Positions 7,698-14,462 of a stretch of DNA of 23,560 nucleotides are shown here, one piece after another. A model generated the notes under the pieces. It had not been told where the DNA came from, ran no database searches, and was given only the letters and a program-made list of their open reading frames with translations. Source of the stretch: a virus; IMG/VR virus record IMGVR_UViG_3300047299_000034, positions 1 through 23,560 of that record; one strand, given 5' to 3'. The translations under genes and the position numbers were made by a program. Every line of letters begins with the position of its first letter. The stretch's first letter is position 1.

Positions 7698-7850
7698 ATG
7701 CAATACACACTGATTACAAAAAGCGGTAAAATCATGCAATTTTACCTCAAAGAAGTAGCAGATTTGTATCAAAGCATCAACGGGGGTGTTGTTTTTACGC
7801 AACAAGTGCTAAAAACCGCCCAAAATAGCCAAAAAACGGTTGACTTTTGA
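7698..7850 (+). CDS. 50-residue phage protein of unknown function
   Basis: A short gene with its own near-consensus promoter and a Shine-Dalgarno AAAGGA at 7688-7693. The product begins MQYTLITKSGKIMQFYLKEV and contains a Y-Q-S-I-N-G-G-V-V-F segment, reading as a beta hairpin, a helix and a strand. This resembles short hypothetical proteins of other T4-like phages, from memory only. The stop codon lies inside a dyad that overlaps the next promoter. Function unknown; a role as a small early regulator or host-directed factor is possible given the promoter strength. Confidence 0.7.
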   Translation: MQYTLITKSGKIMQFYLKEVADLYQSINGGVVFTQQVLKTAQNSQKTVDF

Positions 7851-7857
7851 ACCGTTT
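7834..7857. promoter_or_regulatory. 8-bp dyad overlapping a promoter -35 box (operator candidate)
   Basis: AAACGGTT (7834-7841) and AACCGTTT (7850-7857) are perfect inverted arms with an 8-bp centre. The dyad covers the TTGACT -35 of the downstream promoter and the stop codon of the 50-codon gene, so a bound protein would compete with RNA polymerase. As RNA it would be a weak hairpin without a T tract. Confidence 0.55.
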
Positions 7858-7868
7858 GGTAGCATAAT
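7840..7868 (+). promoter_or_regulatory. Sigma70-type promoter for the AAA+ gene
   Basis: TTGACT (7840-7845), 17-bp spacer, CATAAT (7863-7868). Start predicted near 7875, leaving a leader of about 35 nt with Shine-Dalgarno AAAGGA at 7898-7903. Confidence 0.8.
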
Positions 7869-7909
7869 AGATATTGTAGTAAGTTAAACATCCACGCAAA
7901 GGAACCCAA

Positions 7910-8971
7910 ATGTCAGCATACATTACTATCGCAAAAGGTACGTATCGTAACTTTAACGTTGTTAATCAAACGTTCAAGCTCGTGTCAGATTATAAAGAAG
8001 GCTCTAAAGGTGGGTACGTCACTGTAGTCGCAGATGAGTCCTTTGAACCCCTTATTAAGGCAGGCCGCGAAGTTCGCATTAAAGTAGAATCTATGCGTGA
8101 CGTTATCCCGTCAACTGCCGCAGATTGTGCAACCAGTGTTGAGGGCAACTTTGACGCCCCCAAACGTAAGGAACCCAAAGTGCAAGAAACAGACGAACAA
8201 GCCATTGAACGTATCCGCGAGCGTTTTGACATTCTCGAGGAAATGACTGAAGGCGCTGTCGATGGCTCAGTTCGTGCTATGATTGTTGTTGGCCCTCCTG
8301 GCGTTGGTAAGAGCTTTGGTGTTGAGAAGGTGCTTGACAAGAGCGCCATGTTTGACAAGATTGGTGGCAACCGCCCACGTTACGAAATTGTCAAAGGTGC
8401 AATGAGCGCCATCGGACTGTACTGCAAGCTCTACAATTACAGCGATGCAGGTAACGTGCTCGTGTTTGACGACTGTGACTCTGTGTTGCTTGACGAGTTG
8501 TCACTTAACATTCTGAAAGCCGCTCTGGACAGTTCCAAGAAGCGTACTATTTGCTGGAACACTGATAGCCGTATGTTGCGTCAAGAAGGTGTACCGGATC
8601 GCTTCGAGTTCAAAGGCTCTGCTATCTTTATCACTAACATCAAGTTTGAGCACGTTAAGAGTGCTAAGTTGAAGGACCACTTGGGTGCATTGGAGAGTCG
8701 CTGTCACTATTTGGACCTCACGCTCGACACCGCCCGTGACAAGATGCTTCGTATCAAGCAAATTATGATGGACGGTATGCTGGACCACTACGAGTTCGAA
8801 GAAGGTGCCAAGCAAGAACTGTACGAGTACGTTGATACTAACAAAGATCGTTTGCGCGAACTGAGCCTGCGTACTGTTATCAAGATTGCAGACTTGAAGA
8901 AGATGTGTGGCGAAGGCTCTGACAAGTGGAAGCGTCTTGCAGAAACTACGGTTATGAAGCGCGGCGAGTAA
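7910..8971 (+). CDS. AAA+ ATPase of phage type
   Basis: 353 residues. Walker A GPPGVGKS (residues 128-135), Walker B VLVFDDCD (183-190), a sensor-1-like Asn243 in AIFITNIKF, and a candidate arginine finger at Arg264 in LESRCHYLDL give a complete single AAA+ module in the middle and C-terminal half. The first 120 residues form a separate domain: beta-type segments to about residue 65, then a linker rich in Lys, Glu and Pro. It is not a convincing gp44 clamp loader, since it lacks an evident clamp-loader collar. The partner or substrate is unknown. It has its own promoter and heads the group AAA+ / HNH / RNA ligase, so a role in DNA or RNA remodelling is inferred. Confidence 0.82.
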   Translation: MSAYITIAKGTYRNFNVVNQTFKLVSDYKEGSKGGYVTVVADESFEPLIKAGREVRIKVESMRDVIPSTAADCATSVEGNFDAPKRKEPKVQETDEQAIERIRERFDILEEMTEGAVDGSVRAMIVVGPPGVGKSFGVEKVLDKSAMFDKIGGNRPRYEIVKGAMSAIGLYCKLYNYSDAGNVLVFDDCDSVLLDELSLNILKAALDSSKKRTICWNTDSRMLRQEGVPDRFEFKGSAIFITNIKFEHVKSAKLKDHLGALESRCHYLDLTLDTARDKMLRIKQIMMDGMLDHYEFEEGAKQELYEYVDTNKDRLRELSLRTVIKIADLKKMCGEGSDKWKRLAETTVMKRGE

Positions 8972-9020
8972 GTTACCAAAACAGGCAATGTCAATAAGTC
9001 CTGTTTGTCAAGGAACTGTT

Positions 9021-9356
9021 ATGACACTTTTAGCGTTGGTTCAAAAGCAAGGCAATAAATGTTACTATTGCAATTGCGAAATGAATCAAGATAGAAAGTC
9101 CCCGCAACATGCAACAGTTGAACACTTGCGTGATAAATGGGCTAGCCCCCGTAACAAGAAGATTGAATCGCCTTCAAACTTAGTTGCCGCATGCTTTCAC
9201 TGTAATAACAGTCGCGGGGCGATCCGTAATAGAATTGCACGTGACTACTACAAGAGTCAAGCCGCTAAAAAGAATATGAAACTTGCAGTTGCTTCTACCC
9301 CTAGTAGGACACTGTATTCGTTGTTTGGATCTGTACCACAACAACTTTTTGCTTAA
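9021..9356 (+). CDS. HNH nuclease-fold protein
   Basis: 111 residues. C14-x2-C17 and C58-x2-C61 form a structural zinc site, and the central H-A-T-V-E-H (residues 30-35) followed by Asn53 and H60-C61-N62 fits the HNH fold. It may be a homing-type or DNA-processing nuclease. I start it at 9021, where AAGGAA (9010-9015) is a good Shine-Dalgarno; an in-frame ATG at 8988 lies in the loop of a small inverted repeat (AAACAGG 8979-8985 / CCTGTTT 9000-9006) and lacks a good site. It fits between the AAA+ and RNA ligase genes without disrupting either, and could be a free-standing mobile gene or a working part of the group. Confidence 0.8.
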   Translation: MTLLALVQKQGNKCYYCNCEMNQDRKSPQHATVEHLRDKWASPRNKKIESPSNLVAACFHCNNSRGAIRNRIARDYYKSQAAKKNMKLAVASTPSRTLYSLFGSVPQQLFA

Positions 9357-9365
9357 GGAATTTAT

Positions 9366-10424
9366 ATGCGTAAGATGGCAACCATTAGAAAGATTGATTC
9401 GCTAAGACCTATTGAAGGTGCAGATGCAATCGAGTGCGCCGTTGTAGGTGGTTGGACAGTAGTTACCAAGAAGGGTGAATACAACGTAGGCGACCTTGCA
9501 GTGTATTGCGAAATTGATTCGTTCATTCCTACTGCTATTGCTCCGTTCCTAACCAAGCCCGGCCACTATGCAAAGACTTTTGAAGGAGTCGAAGGCGAAC
9601 GTTTGCGTACAATGAAGTTGCGCGGCCAACTGTCACAAGGCCTGTTGCTACCGTTTACTGCTAAGATGGCAATTGATATTGGTGCAGGACCCGGGGCAAA
9701 GTTTACTGACTACGAAGGTACAGATGTTTCGGAAGTACTTGGTATTGTCAAGTACGAAGCACCGGTGCCTGCAGAGCTTGCTGGTGAAGTTAAAGGTATG
9801 TTTCCGTCAGTTATTCCCAAGACTGATCAAGAGCGTATTCAAAACTTAAAGGTCGAACTTGCTGAATGGCTGAACAATGATGAACTGCATTGGGAAGTTA
9901 CCGAAAAGCTAGAAGGCTCGTCAATGACAGTGTACATGCGTGATGGTGAAGTAGGTGTGTGTTCGCGTAACCTTGACCTTAAGCCTAACGCAGATAACTC
10001 ACTATGGCGTGCCGCAAACAAGTACAACCTGCCTGCTAAGTTGATTGGCATCGGTCGTAACATTGCTATCCAAGGTGAAATTGTAGGCAACGGCATTCAA
10101 GGCAACATTTACCAAATGCGTGATCAAGATTTCCTTGTGTACGACATTTACGATATTGATGCTGGTCGTTACTTTACACCAGGCGAGCGTAAGGCATTTG
10201 TTGCAGAGCATGGACTTAACCACTGCCCCGTACTTGCATATTCGGCTCGGCTAACTGACACACTTGGTCTTACCAACATGGATCAAATCTTAAAGTTTGC
10301 CGAAGGCAAGTCAGTTATGGGCATGATCGGATGCGAACGTGAAGGTGTAGTTTTCAAGTGCCACGAAAAGGCAGTTTCGTTCAAGGCAATTTCTAACAAG
10401 TATCTCCTAAAGCACGGAGGTTAA
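9366..10424 (+). CDS. RNA ligase with N-terminal OB domain (Rnl5/DraRnl-like)
   Basis: Seals nicks in RNA by an ATP-dependent lysyl-AMP mechanism. All nucleotidyltransferase motifs are visible: motif I EKLEGSS (nucleophile Lys181), SRNLDL (200-205), IQGEIVG with Glu238 (motif III), FLVYDIYD (256-263), REGVVFK with Glu326 (motif IV) and VSFKAISNKYL with Lys340 (motif V). Residues 1-150 form an N-terminal OB-type domain; this order, OB before the catalytic domain, is that of Deinococcus DraRnl (Rnl5), unlike T4 Rnl1 or Rnl2. Shine-Dalgarno AAGGA at 9355-9359 supports the start. A strong terminator follows. Probable role: repair of RNA cut by host defence nucleases; the RNA substrate is unknown. 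Confidence 0.88.
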   Translation: MRKMATIRKIDSLRPIEGADAIECAVVGGWTVVTKKGEYNVGDLAVYCEIDSFIPTAIAPFLTKPGHYAKTFEGVEGERLRTMKLRGQLSQGLLLPFTAKMAIDIGAGPGAKFTDYEGTDVSEVLGIVKYEAPVPAELAGEVKGMFPSVIPKTDQERIQNLKVELAEWLNNDELHWEVTEKLEGSSMTVYMRDGEVGVCSRNLDLKPNADNSLWRAANKYNLPAKLIGIGRNIAIQGEIVGNGIQGNIYQMRDQDFLVYDIYDIDAGRYFTPGERKAFVAEHGLNHCPVLAYSARLTDTLGLTNMDQILKFAEGKSVMGMIGCEREGVVFKCHEKAVSFKAISNKYLLKHGG

Positions 10425-10467
10425 CGGTTTACCGACAGCTGACTATTTGCGTGGATGGATGTCGGTA

Positions 10468-10497
10468 GAACAGACTCTTCGGAGTCTGTTCTTTTTT
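10468..10497 (+). terminator. Rho-independent terminator with UUCG loop
   Basis: GAACAGACTC-TTCG-GAGTCTGTTC (10468-10491) is a perfect 10-bp stem with a stable tetraloop, followed by six T (10492-10497). A second, looser pairing just upstream (ACCGACA 10431-10437 with TGTCGGT 10460-10466) may fold beside it. Confidence 0.95.
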
Positions 10498-10523
10498 CTA
10501 CATAACGGACAAATTGCTTTTTC

Positions 10524-10537
10524 AAAACCATGGTTTT
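10524..10537. promoter_or_regulatory. 14-bp perfect palindrome upstream of uvsW
   Basis: AAAACCATGGTTTT lies in the 171-bp gap between the RNA ligase terminator and uvsW, 25 bp upstream of the promoter -35. It is a possible operator; the rest of the gap holds only the terminator and the promoter. Confidence 0.35.
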
Positions 10538-10561
10538 TACTATAAGTATCTAGCTAATGAA

Positions 10562-10590
10562 TAGACATCAACTTACAAAAGTGTTATAAT
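10562..10590 (+). promoter_or_regulatory. Sigma70-type promoter, 5 nt before the uvsW ATG
   Basis: TAGACA (10562-10567), 17-bp spacer, TATAAT (10585-10590). The uvsW ATG is at 10596, so the message is predicted to be leaderless. No Shine-Dalgarno is present. Confidence 0.7.
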
Positions 10591-10595
10591 AGAAT

Positions 10596-12053
10596 ATGCC
10601 TGGAATAACACGATTAGAAATTAAAGACGAAGTCAATATCAAGTTCCATGATCTTGATCCAAGTACTCGTCGCAAATGCGAAACCAAATTAAAGTATATG
10701 CTACCCCATGCATATCACGTACCTGCTTTTCGATTAGGAAGGTGGGACGGCAAGATTGGTTTCTTTACAACAGCCGGAGCCACTTATCTAAACTTGCTAG
10801 ATAGAGTGCTACCTATCCTTGATGAGGAAGGCTGGCAAATTGAAATTGATGACAAGCGTCCTAACTGGAACATCAAGTTTACTGAAGTTACCGAAGACAC
10901 GTTTAGTCACATACTTTGGCCTAAAGGACACCCTGCAGAGGGTCAACCTATTAAGATTCGTGACTACCAAGTAGCTTGTATTAATCGCTATCTTGCTAAC
11001 CCACAAGGTGTACAAGAAATTGCTACAGGCGCAGGTAAGACACTAATGACTGCGGCACTGAGTTTAACATGCGAGCCGTTTGGTCGCACACTTGTCATTG
11101 TACCAAACAAGGACTTGGTACGCCAAACACATGCTGACTATGTTAACATGGGATTAGATGTTGGTGTGTACTTTGGTGACGAGAAAGACCTTGGGCATAC
11201 ACATACTATTGCAACATGGCAAAGTATTAACAGCCTTATTAAGAAGAACAAAGAAGGCACAAGTGCAATTGGTATTGAAGCAGTCACTGACGATCTAATT
11301 GCAGTTATTGTTGACGAAGTTCACATGGCAAAAGCAGATGTGTTGCGTACCTTGCTAACAAGCACATTTGCACACATACCAATTCGTTGGGGACTAACTG
11401 GTACTGTTCCCAAAGAAGAACATGAATATGTTAGCCTTATCGCATCATTGGGCGAAGTACTACACAGGCTACCTGCAAGCGAACTACAAGACATGGGTGT
11501 GTTATCCAACTGCCACGTTAAGGTACTACAGTTTGATGACAAGGTAGAGTACAAAACATACCAAGAAGAATTGACGTACCTAACGTCAAATGAAAAGCGA
11601 TTAGATCACCTGGCCAAAACACTTGAAACGATCAGTTTAGCCGGCAATACGCTTATTCTTGTTGATCGTATTGCTACTGGCAAGATGCTAGTAGAAAGAT
11701 TACCCGACAGTGTATTTGTATCGGGTGCAATGAAATCAAAGGATAGAAAAGATGAGTACGACGAAATCACTACAAGCGATAACAAAATTATCGTTGCGAC
11801 ATATGGTGTCGCGGCTGTTGGTATTAATATTCCTCGCATCTTCAACTTGGTACTTGTTGAGCCTGGGAAGTCGTTTGTCCGAGTTATTCAAAGTATTGGC
11901 CGCGGGATAAGAAAAGCACAAGACAAAGACTTTGTGCAAATTTGGGACGTTACTTCAACGGCTAAGTTTGCCAAACGTCACCTCACTACGAGGAAGAAAT
12001 TTTATACCGAAGCAAATTATCCATACCAAACAGAAAAGGTTACTTACAAATGA
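10596..12053 (+). CDS. uvsW: UvsW-like superfamily 2 helicase
   Basis: ATP-dependent helicase that in T4 unwinds R-loops and branched DNA and turns off origin-dependent initiation late in infection. The first 110 residues match the small N-terminal domain region, with FRLGRWDGKIGFF at about residues 45-57. Then come Q-motif-like IRDYQ (121-125), Walker A ATGAGKT (143-149), DEVH (240-243), TGT (268-270) and motif VI QSIGRGIRK (432-440). 485 residues, near T4 UvsW (503 in the full form). It starts 5 nt after a TATAAT box, and the next gene overlaps its stop (ATGA). Confidence 0.92.
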   Translation: MPGITRLEIKDEVNIKFHDLDPSTRRKCETKLKYMLPHAYHVPAFRLGRWDGKIGFFTTAGATYLNLLDRVLPILDEEGWQIEIDDKRPNWNIKFTEVTEDTFSHILWPKGHPAEGQPIKIRDYQVACINRYLANPQGVQEIATGAGKTLMTAALSLTCEPFGRTLVIVPNKDLVRQTHADYVNMGLDVGVYFGDEKDLGHTHTIATWQSINSLIKKNKEGTSAIGIEAVTDDLIAVIVDEVHMAKADVLRTLLTSTFAHIPIRWGLTGTVPKEEHEYVSLIASLGEVLHRLPASELQDMGVLSNCHVKVLQFDDKVEYKTYQEELTYLTSNEKRLDHLAKTLETISLAGNTLILVDRIATGKMLVERLPDSVFVSGAMKSKDRKDEYDEITTSDNKIIVATYGVAAVGINIPRIFNLVLVEPGKSFVRVIQSIGRGIRKAQDKDFVQIWDVTSTAKFAKRHLTTRKKFYTEANYPYQTEKVTYK

Positions 12054-12556
12054 ACATTTTAACAGTCGACAATCGGTCATACGACTTAGATCGTCTACCC
12101 GAAGAGATTGATGAAGACTTGCGTTATGGAGTATTGGATTATTCAAATCCAAACGAAGTAGATTATATTTTTGTACCATTGGTATTTCTTGAAAGTTTCT
12201 CTTGCCCGGCCGCAGTGCTACGCATTGGCAAGACAGAGGTAAAGGTACCATTGGATTGGTCGCTGGTAATTGGCGAACCAGATCATGGCGAACCAGAAGT
12301 TGTCAACGTAATGAGCATCAATGACCGCGGCTTCTCTACGTTTGTGTTTAATCCTATTAATGGATACAAACCAGAATGGCAACGAGTTGAAGTAGTTAAC
12401 ATTTACCAAGAAGTAAAGTGGTATGTGCCCAAGTTAAAGTTCGGCCACTTGTTAGCAGTGCCACTTGAAAAAGGTAACGAACCCGTGTGTGCGTTCTTTG
12501 TCAAAGAAACAAACAAAATTCCAGAAGTGCTTGACTTAAACAAAATTTGGTTTTAA
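12050..12556 (+). CDS. Conserved phage protein of unknown function downstream of uvsW
   Basis: 168 residues, predicted mostly beta, with short strands rich in Val, Ile, Trp and Pro (KVPLDWSLVIGEP) and a second part containing YKPEWQRVEVVNIYQEVKW. There is no signal peptide, membrane segment or catalytic motif. Its ATG overlaps the uvsW stop (ATGA), so it is coupled to uvsW. I recall similar hypothetical proteins beside uvsW in aquatic T4-like phages but no function. Confidence 0.75.
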   Translation: MNILTVDNRSYDLDRLPEEIDEDLRYGVLDYSNPNEVDYIFVPLVFLESFSCPAAVLRIGKTEVKVPLDWSLVIGEPDHGEPEVVNVMSINDRGFSTFVFNPINGYKPEWQRVEVVNIYQEVKWYVPKLKFGHLLAVPLEKGNEPVCAFFVKETNKIPEVLDLNKIWF

Positions 12557-12560
12557 AATA
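12553..12560 (+). promoter_or_regulatory. Possible late-type motif TTAAAATA
   Basis: This AT-rich element ends 5 nt before the ATG at 12566, the spacing seen at the other late motifs, and the gene has no Shine-Dalgarno. It differs by an extra A from CTAAATA, so it is a weak candidate. Confidence 0.3.
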
Positions 12561-12565
12561 TACGC

Positions 12566-13057
12566 ATGGCTACTAAAAAGAAAGCTCCTGCTACTGCAAA
12601 ATATCAACTGCCAATTGACCAAGTAATGGCGGCAGTAGACCTACGTAAAGGTGATTACTACAGTAAGTTAGATGATGAAGGGCTTAAAGCGTTAAGCACC
12701 TATATGGCACAACGTTGGGGTAGCCAAGTGCAAGGCACACAGGACCTGCAAGAGTACTATTTGACAACAGTCAACGACTTGTCTAACTTAGATTACATTG
12801 CAGTAGGTAGTGCTCATGATGAACTACGTTGGCGCACTCTTGCATTATGTGGCATTGGCCACAAGATGCGACATGAGTTCATTCCGCCTAAGGGTGCCAA
12901 GAAAGATAAGCTAACAGCATGGCTAATTGAACAGTTCCCTTCAATGGATGATGAGGAGATTGAACTGTTCCGTACCCTTAACGGTAATGATGTGTTAGAG
13001 GATATAGCAGTTGCCAAAAACATGGGTAATAAAGATCTTAAGGATTTGTTTAAATAA
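12566..13057 (+). CDS. Conserved phage protein, possibly clamp-loader small subunit (gp62-like)
   Basis: 163 residues: a Lys/Ala-rich N-terminal tail, then helical segments including YYSKLDDEGLKALSTYMAQR (about 31-50) and an acidic C-terminal part (FPSMDDEEIELFRTLNGND). Length and all-helical character fit the phage clamp-loader A subunit (T4 gp62, 187 residues), which pairs with gp44 to load the sliding clamp. I recall distant likeness to phage clamp-loader A proteins, but no residue is diagnostic, so the function is tentative. It lies between uvsW and other replication genes. The next gene starts at its last base (TAATG overlap). No ribosome binding site is seen. Confidence 0.5.
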   Translation: MATKKKAPATAKYQLPIDQVMAAVDLRKGDYYSKLDDEGLKALSTYMAQRWGSQVQGTQDLQEYYLTTVNDLSNLDYIAVGSAHDELRWRTLALCGIGHKMRHEFIPPKGAKKDKLTAWLIEQFPSMDDEEIELFRTLNGNDVLEDIAVAKNMGNKDLKDLFK

Positions 13058-13566
13058 TGGTACAGGATTACCAATGTCGCTTCTGCGGAAAGGCATTTAC
13101 ACGTGAGCGCACCTTAAGTAGCCACATGTGTGAACGCAAACGCAGATGGATGAATAAGGATGAACCTGAAAGTCGTATTGCTTTTAGCGTATGGTTGGAT
13201 TTTATGAAATATGTAAGTCCTAATACAAAGAAAGAAAAGACAATCGACGATTTCATAAGGAGCGCAGACTATATTGGATTTGTAAAATTTGCTAACTACT
13301 TGATTGAGTTACGTCCTTTAGAAAGCAATAAGTTTACAAACTGGCTTTTTAAAATGAGCGTTCGATTAAGTGATTGGACAAAGCCAGGAACTTACCAACT
13401 ATATGTACAAGAAGCGGCAAAGAAGGAAACTTCAGAACGTGCATTAGAACGCACTATCCTAGCAATGGTTGACTGGGGAGAGCGTACAAACAATAGATGG
13501 CAAGATTTTTTTAACAAAGTTGCACCGGCTACAGCAATGAATATGATAACTATGGGACGGTATTAG
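13057..13566 (+). CDS. Zinc-finger phage protein, apparently truncated by a +1 frameshift
   Basis: The reading frame gives 169 residues. The N-terminus carries a compact zinc-finger-like motif, YQCRFCGKAFTRERTLSSH followed by M-C, with C7, C10, H23 and C25 as ligands, then a basic stretch (ERKRRW). The rest is helical with charged and aromatic residues. The frame ends at TAG 13564-13566, but the next frame continues with coding-like sequence (from 13562) that reads as the expected C-terminal part of this family. A joined product would have about 230 residues. The finger suggests nucleic-acid or protein binding. Overlaps the preceding gene by one base. Confidence 0.75.
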   Translation: MVQDYQCRFCGKAFTRERTLSSHMCERKRRWMNKDEPESRIAFSVWLDFMKYVSPNTKKEKTIDDFIRSADYIGFVKFANYLIELRPLESNKFTNWLFKMSVRLSDWTKPGTYQLYVQEAAKKETSERALERTILAMVDWGERTNNRWQDFFNKVAPATAMNMITMGRY

Positions 13567-13750
13567 TCCTTGGATCATTTACTCAGCAGAAGCCGCACAG
13601 CAGTTGTTAGATAGAATGGAACCAGGACAAATTGATACAATTACCAAGCATGTGGATACTAAATGGTGGATAAACAAAATAAAACAAAACGAAAGTCAGG
13701 CATTGTGGATCAACACACTAATGACGCAGGCACTCGCTACGCAAAATTAG
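13562..13750 (+). pseudogene. Out-of-frame C-terminal part of the zinc-finger gene
   Basis: In the +1 frame, skipping T13561 after codon CGG (13558-13560), 62 codons run to a TAG at 13748-13750. They encode ISPWIIYSAEAAQQLLDRME and then a Trp/Lys-rich tail (KWWINKIKQNESQALW). Joined to the preceding frame this gives MGR-ISPWIIY, matching the G-(K/R)-I-S-P-W segment I recall near the end of zinc-finger proteins in other T4-like phages. There is no usable ATG at its start (first ATG at 13616). It could be a real mutation, an assembly error, or programmed frameshifting; no classical slippery site is evident. Confidence 0.6.
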
Positions 13751-13866
13751 AAGCACGACTTGAAATTGTTTTAGCGCGACTTAACGAAATGACACAAGAA
13801 GTACTTGCTATCAAACAACAACAAGAAGATTTAATAAACATCGTTAAAACAACATTTAAGAAATAA
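13663..13866 (+). CDS. Small coiled-coil phage protein
   Basis: 67 residues: a basic N-terminal third (KQNKTKRKSG) followed by a regular heptad helix from about residue 25 to 60 (RYAKLEARLEIVLARLNEM). No enzymatic motif is visible. Its stop overlaps the ATG of the next gene (TAATG), supporting the frame. Its start overlaps the frameshifted tail of the zinc-finger gene by 88 nt, which is unusual for this tightly packed genome and may indicate that the start lies downstream (GTG at 13705) or that the overlap is real. Function unknown; the coiled coil suggests oligomerisation. Confidence 0.65.
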   Translation: MVDKQNKTKRKSGIVDQHTNDAGTRYAKLEARLEIVLARLNEMTQEVLAIKQQQEDLINIVKTTFKK

Positions 13867-14444
13867 TGAACTTACCTGACGTAGACATTGACTTTGCAGA
13901 TCGTGAACAAGTATTAAAACTACTAGACCACGTTCCTGCAATGCAACGTATGCCAAACGGCAATAGACAAAAGCATAAGACTGGGGTATACTTCCATCCT
14001 GTACCTACCAACCCCTTTACAGGATGGTGTGATCTTGATTACCAGCAAGCAGAAGAATTGGGATTCTTTAAAGTAGACTTATTGAACGTGAGTTTATATC
14101 AGGGCGTTAAAAGTAAAGAGCACTTAGACCAACTAGCCAACCAGGAGCCATTATGGGATCTGCTACAACAAGACGACTTTGTAAATCTGTTATTTCATTT
14201 AAACGGGCATGGGGATGTTCTGAAGAAGACTTGCCCTACTTCCGTGGAACAATTAGCTGCCGTCCTTGCGATGATTCGCCCAGCCAAACGTTATCTGATT
14301 GGGAAATCATGGAATATGATTCTGAAGGAAGTGTGGACGAAGCCAGAGAATGGTGAGTACTACTTTAAAAAGGCTCATGCAGTTGCCTACGCAGTTGCCA
14401 TCGTTGCACAAATGAATTTAATATGCGAGCAACTTGGGTCATAA
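13866..14444 (+). CDS. Miniature DnaE-like protein (polymerase III alpha active-site motifs)
   Basis: Only 192 residues, but it carries in order several signature segments of bacterial DNA polymerase III alpha: PDVDIDF (residues 4-10, the Asp triplet of the palm), FFKVDLLNVSLY (67-78, matching the KFDFLGL segment with the third catalytic Asp, here Asp71), LFHLNGHGDVLK (109-120, like the VFQLES-GM-LI segment), an A-x-L-A-M-I-R-P run (132-139, like the ALxRPG segment) and FKKAHAVAYA (167-176, like FNKSHSAAYA). The PHP domain, thumb and most of the fingers, about 900 residues in DnaE, are absent. The metal-binding acids appear intact. It may be a small nucleotidyl-transfer or regulatory protein of the replisome; polymerase activity is doubtful. 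Similar proteins occur as hypotheticals in aquatic T4-like phages, from memory. Confidence 0.75.
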   Translation: MNLPDVDIDFADREQVLKLLDHVPAMQRMPNGNRQKHKTGVYFHPVPTNPFTGWCDLDYQQAEELGFFKVDLLNVSLYQGVKSKEHLDQLANQEPLWDLLQQDDFVNLLFHLNGHGDVLKKTCPTSVEQLAAVLAMIRPAKRYLIGKSWNMILKEVWTKPENGEYYFKKAHAVAYAVAIVAQMNLICEQLGS

Positions 14445-14450
14445 CTGCTC

Positions 14451-14457
14451 ATAAATA
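14451..14457 (+). promoter_or_regulatory. Late-promoter-like motif ATAAATA
   Basis: ATAAATA ends 5 nt before the ATG at 14463. It is one base from the T4 late core TATAAATA, with C at the T position (CATAAATA). No Shine-Dalgarno follows. Confidence 0.65.
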
Positions 14458-14462
14458 TTTGC

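Noticed and set aside
13049-13056. TTAAATA just before the ATG at 13057 as a late promoter
   Set aside because: It abuts the ATG with no spacing and lies within the coding end of the preceding gene; the sequence encodes Phe-Lys-stop and fits coupling rather than a promoter.
14153-14356. 67-codon plus-strand frame inside the DnaE-like gene
   Set aside because: The enclosing frame carries recognisable motifs end to end; this one has none.
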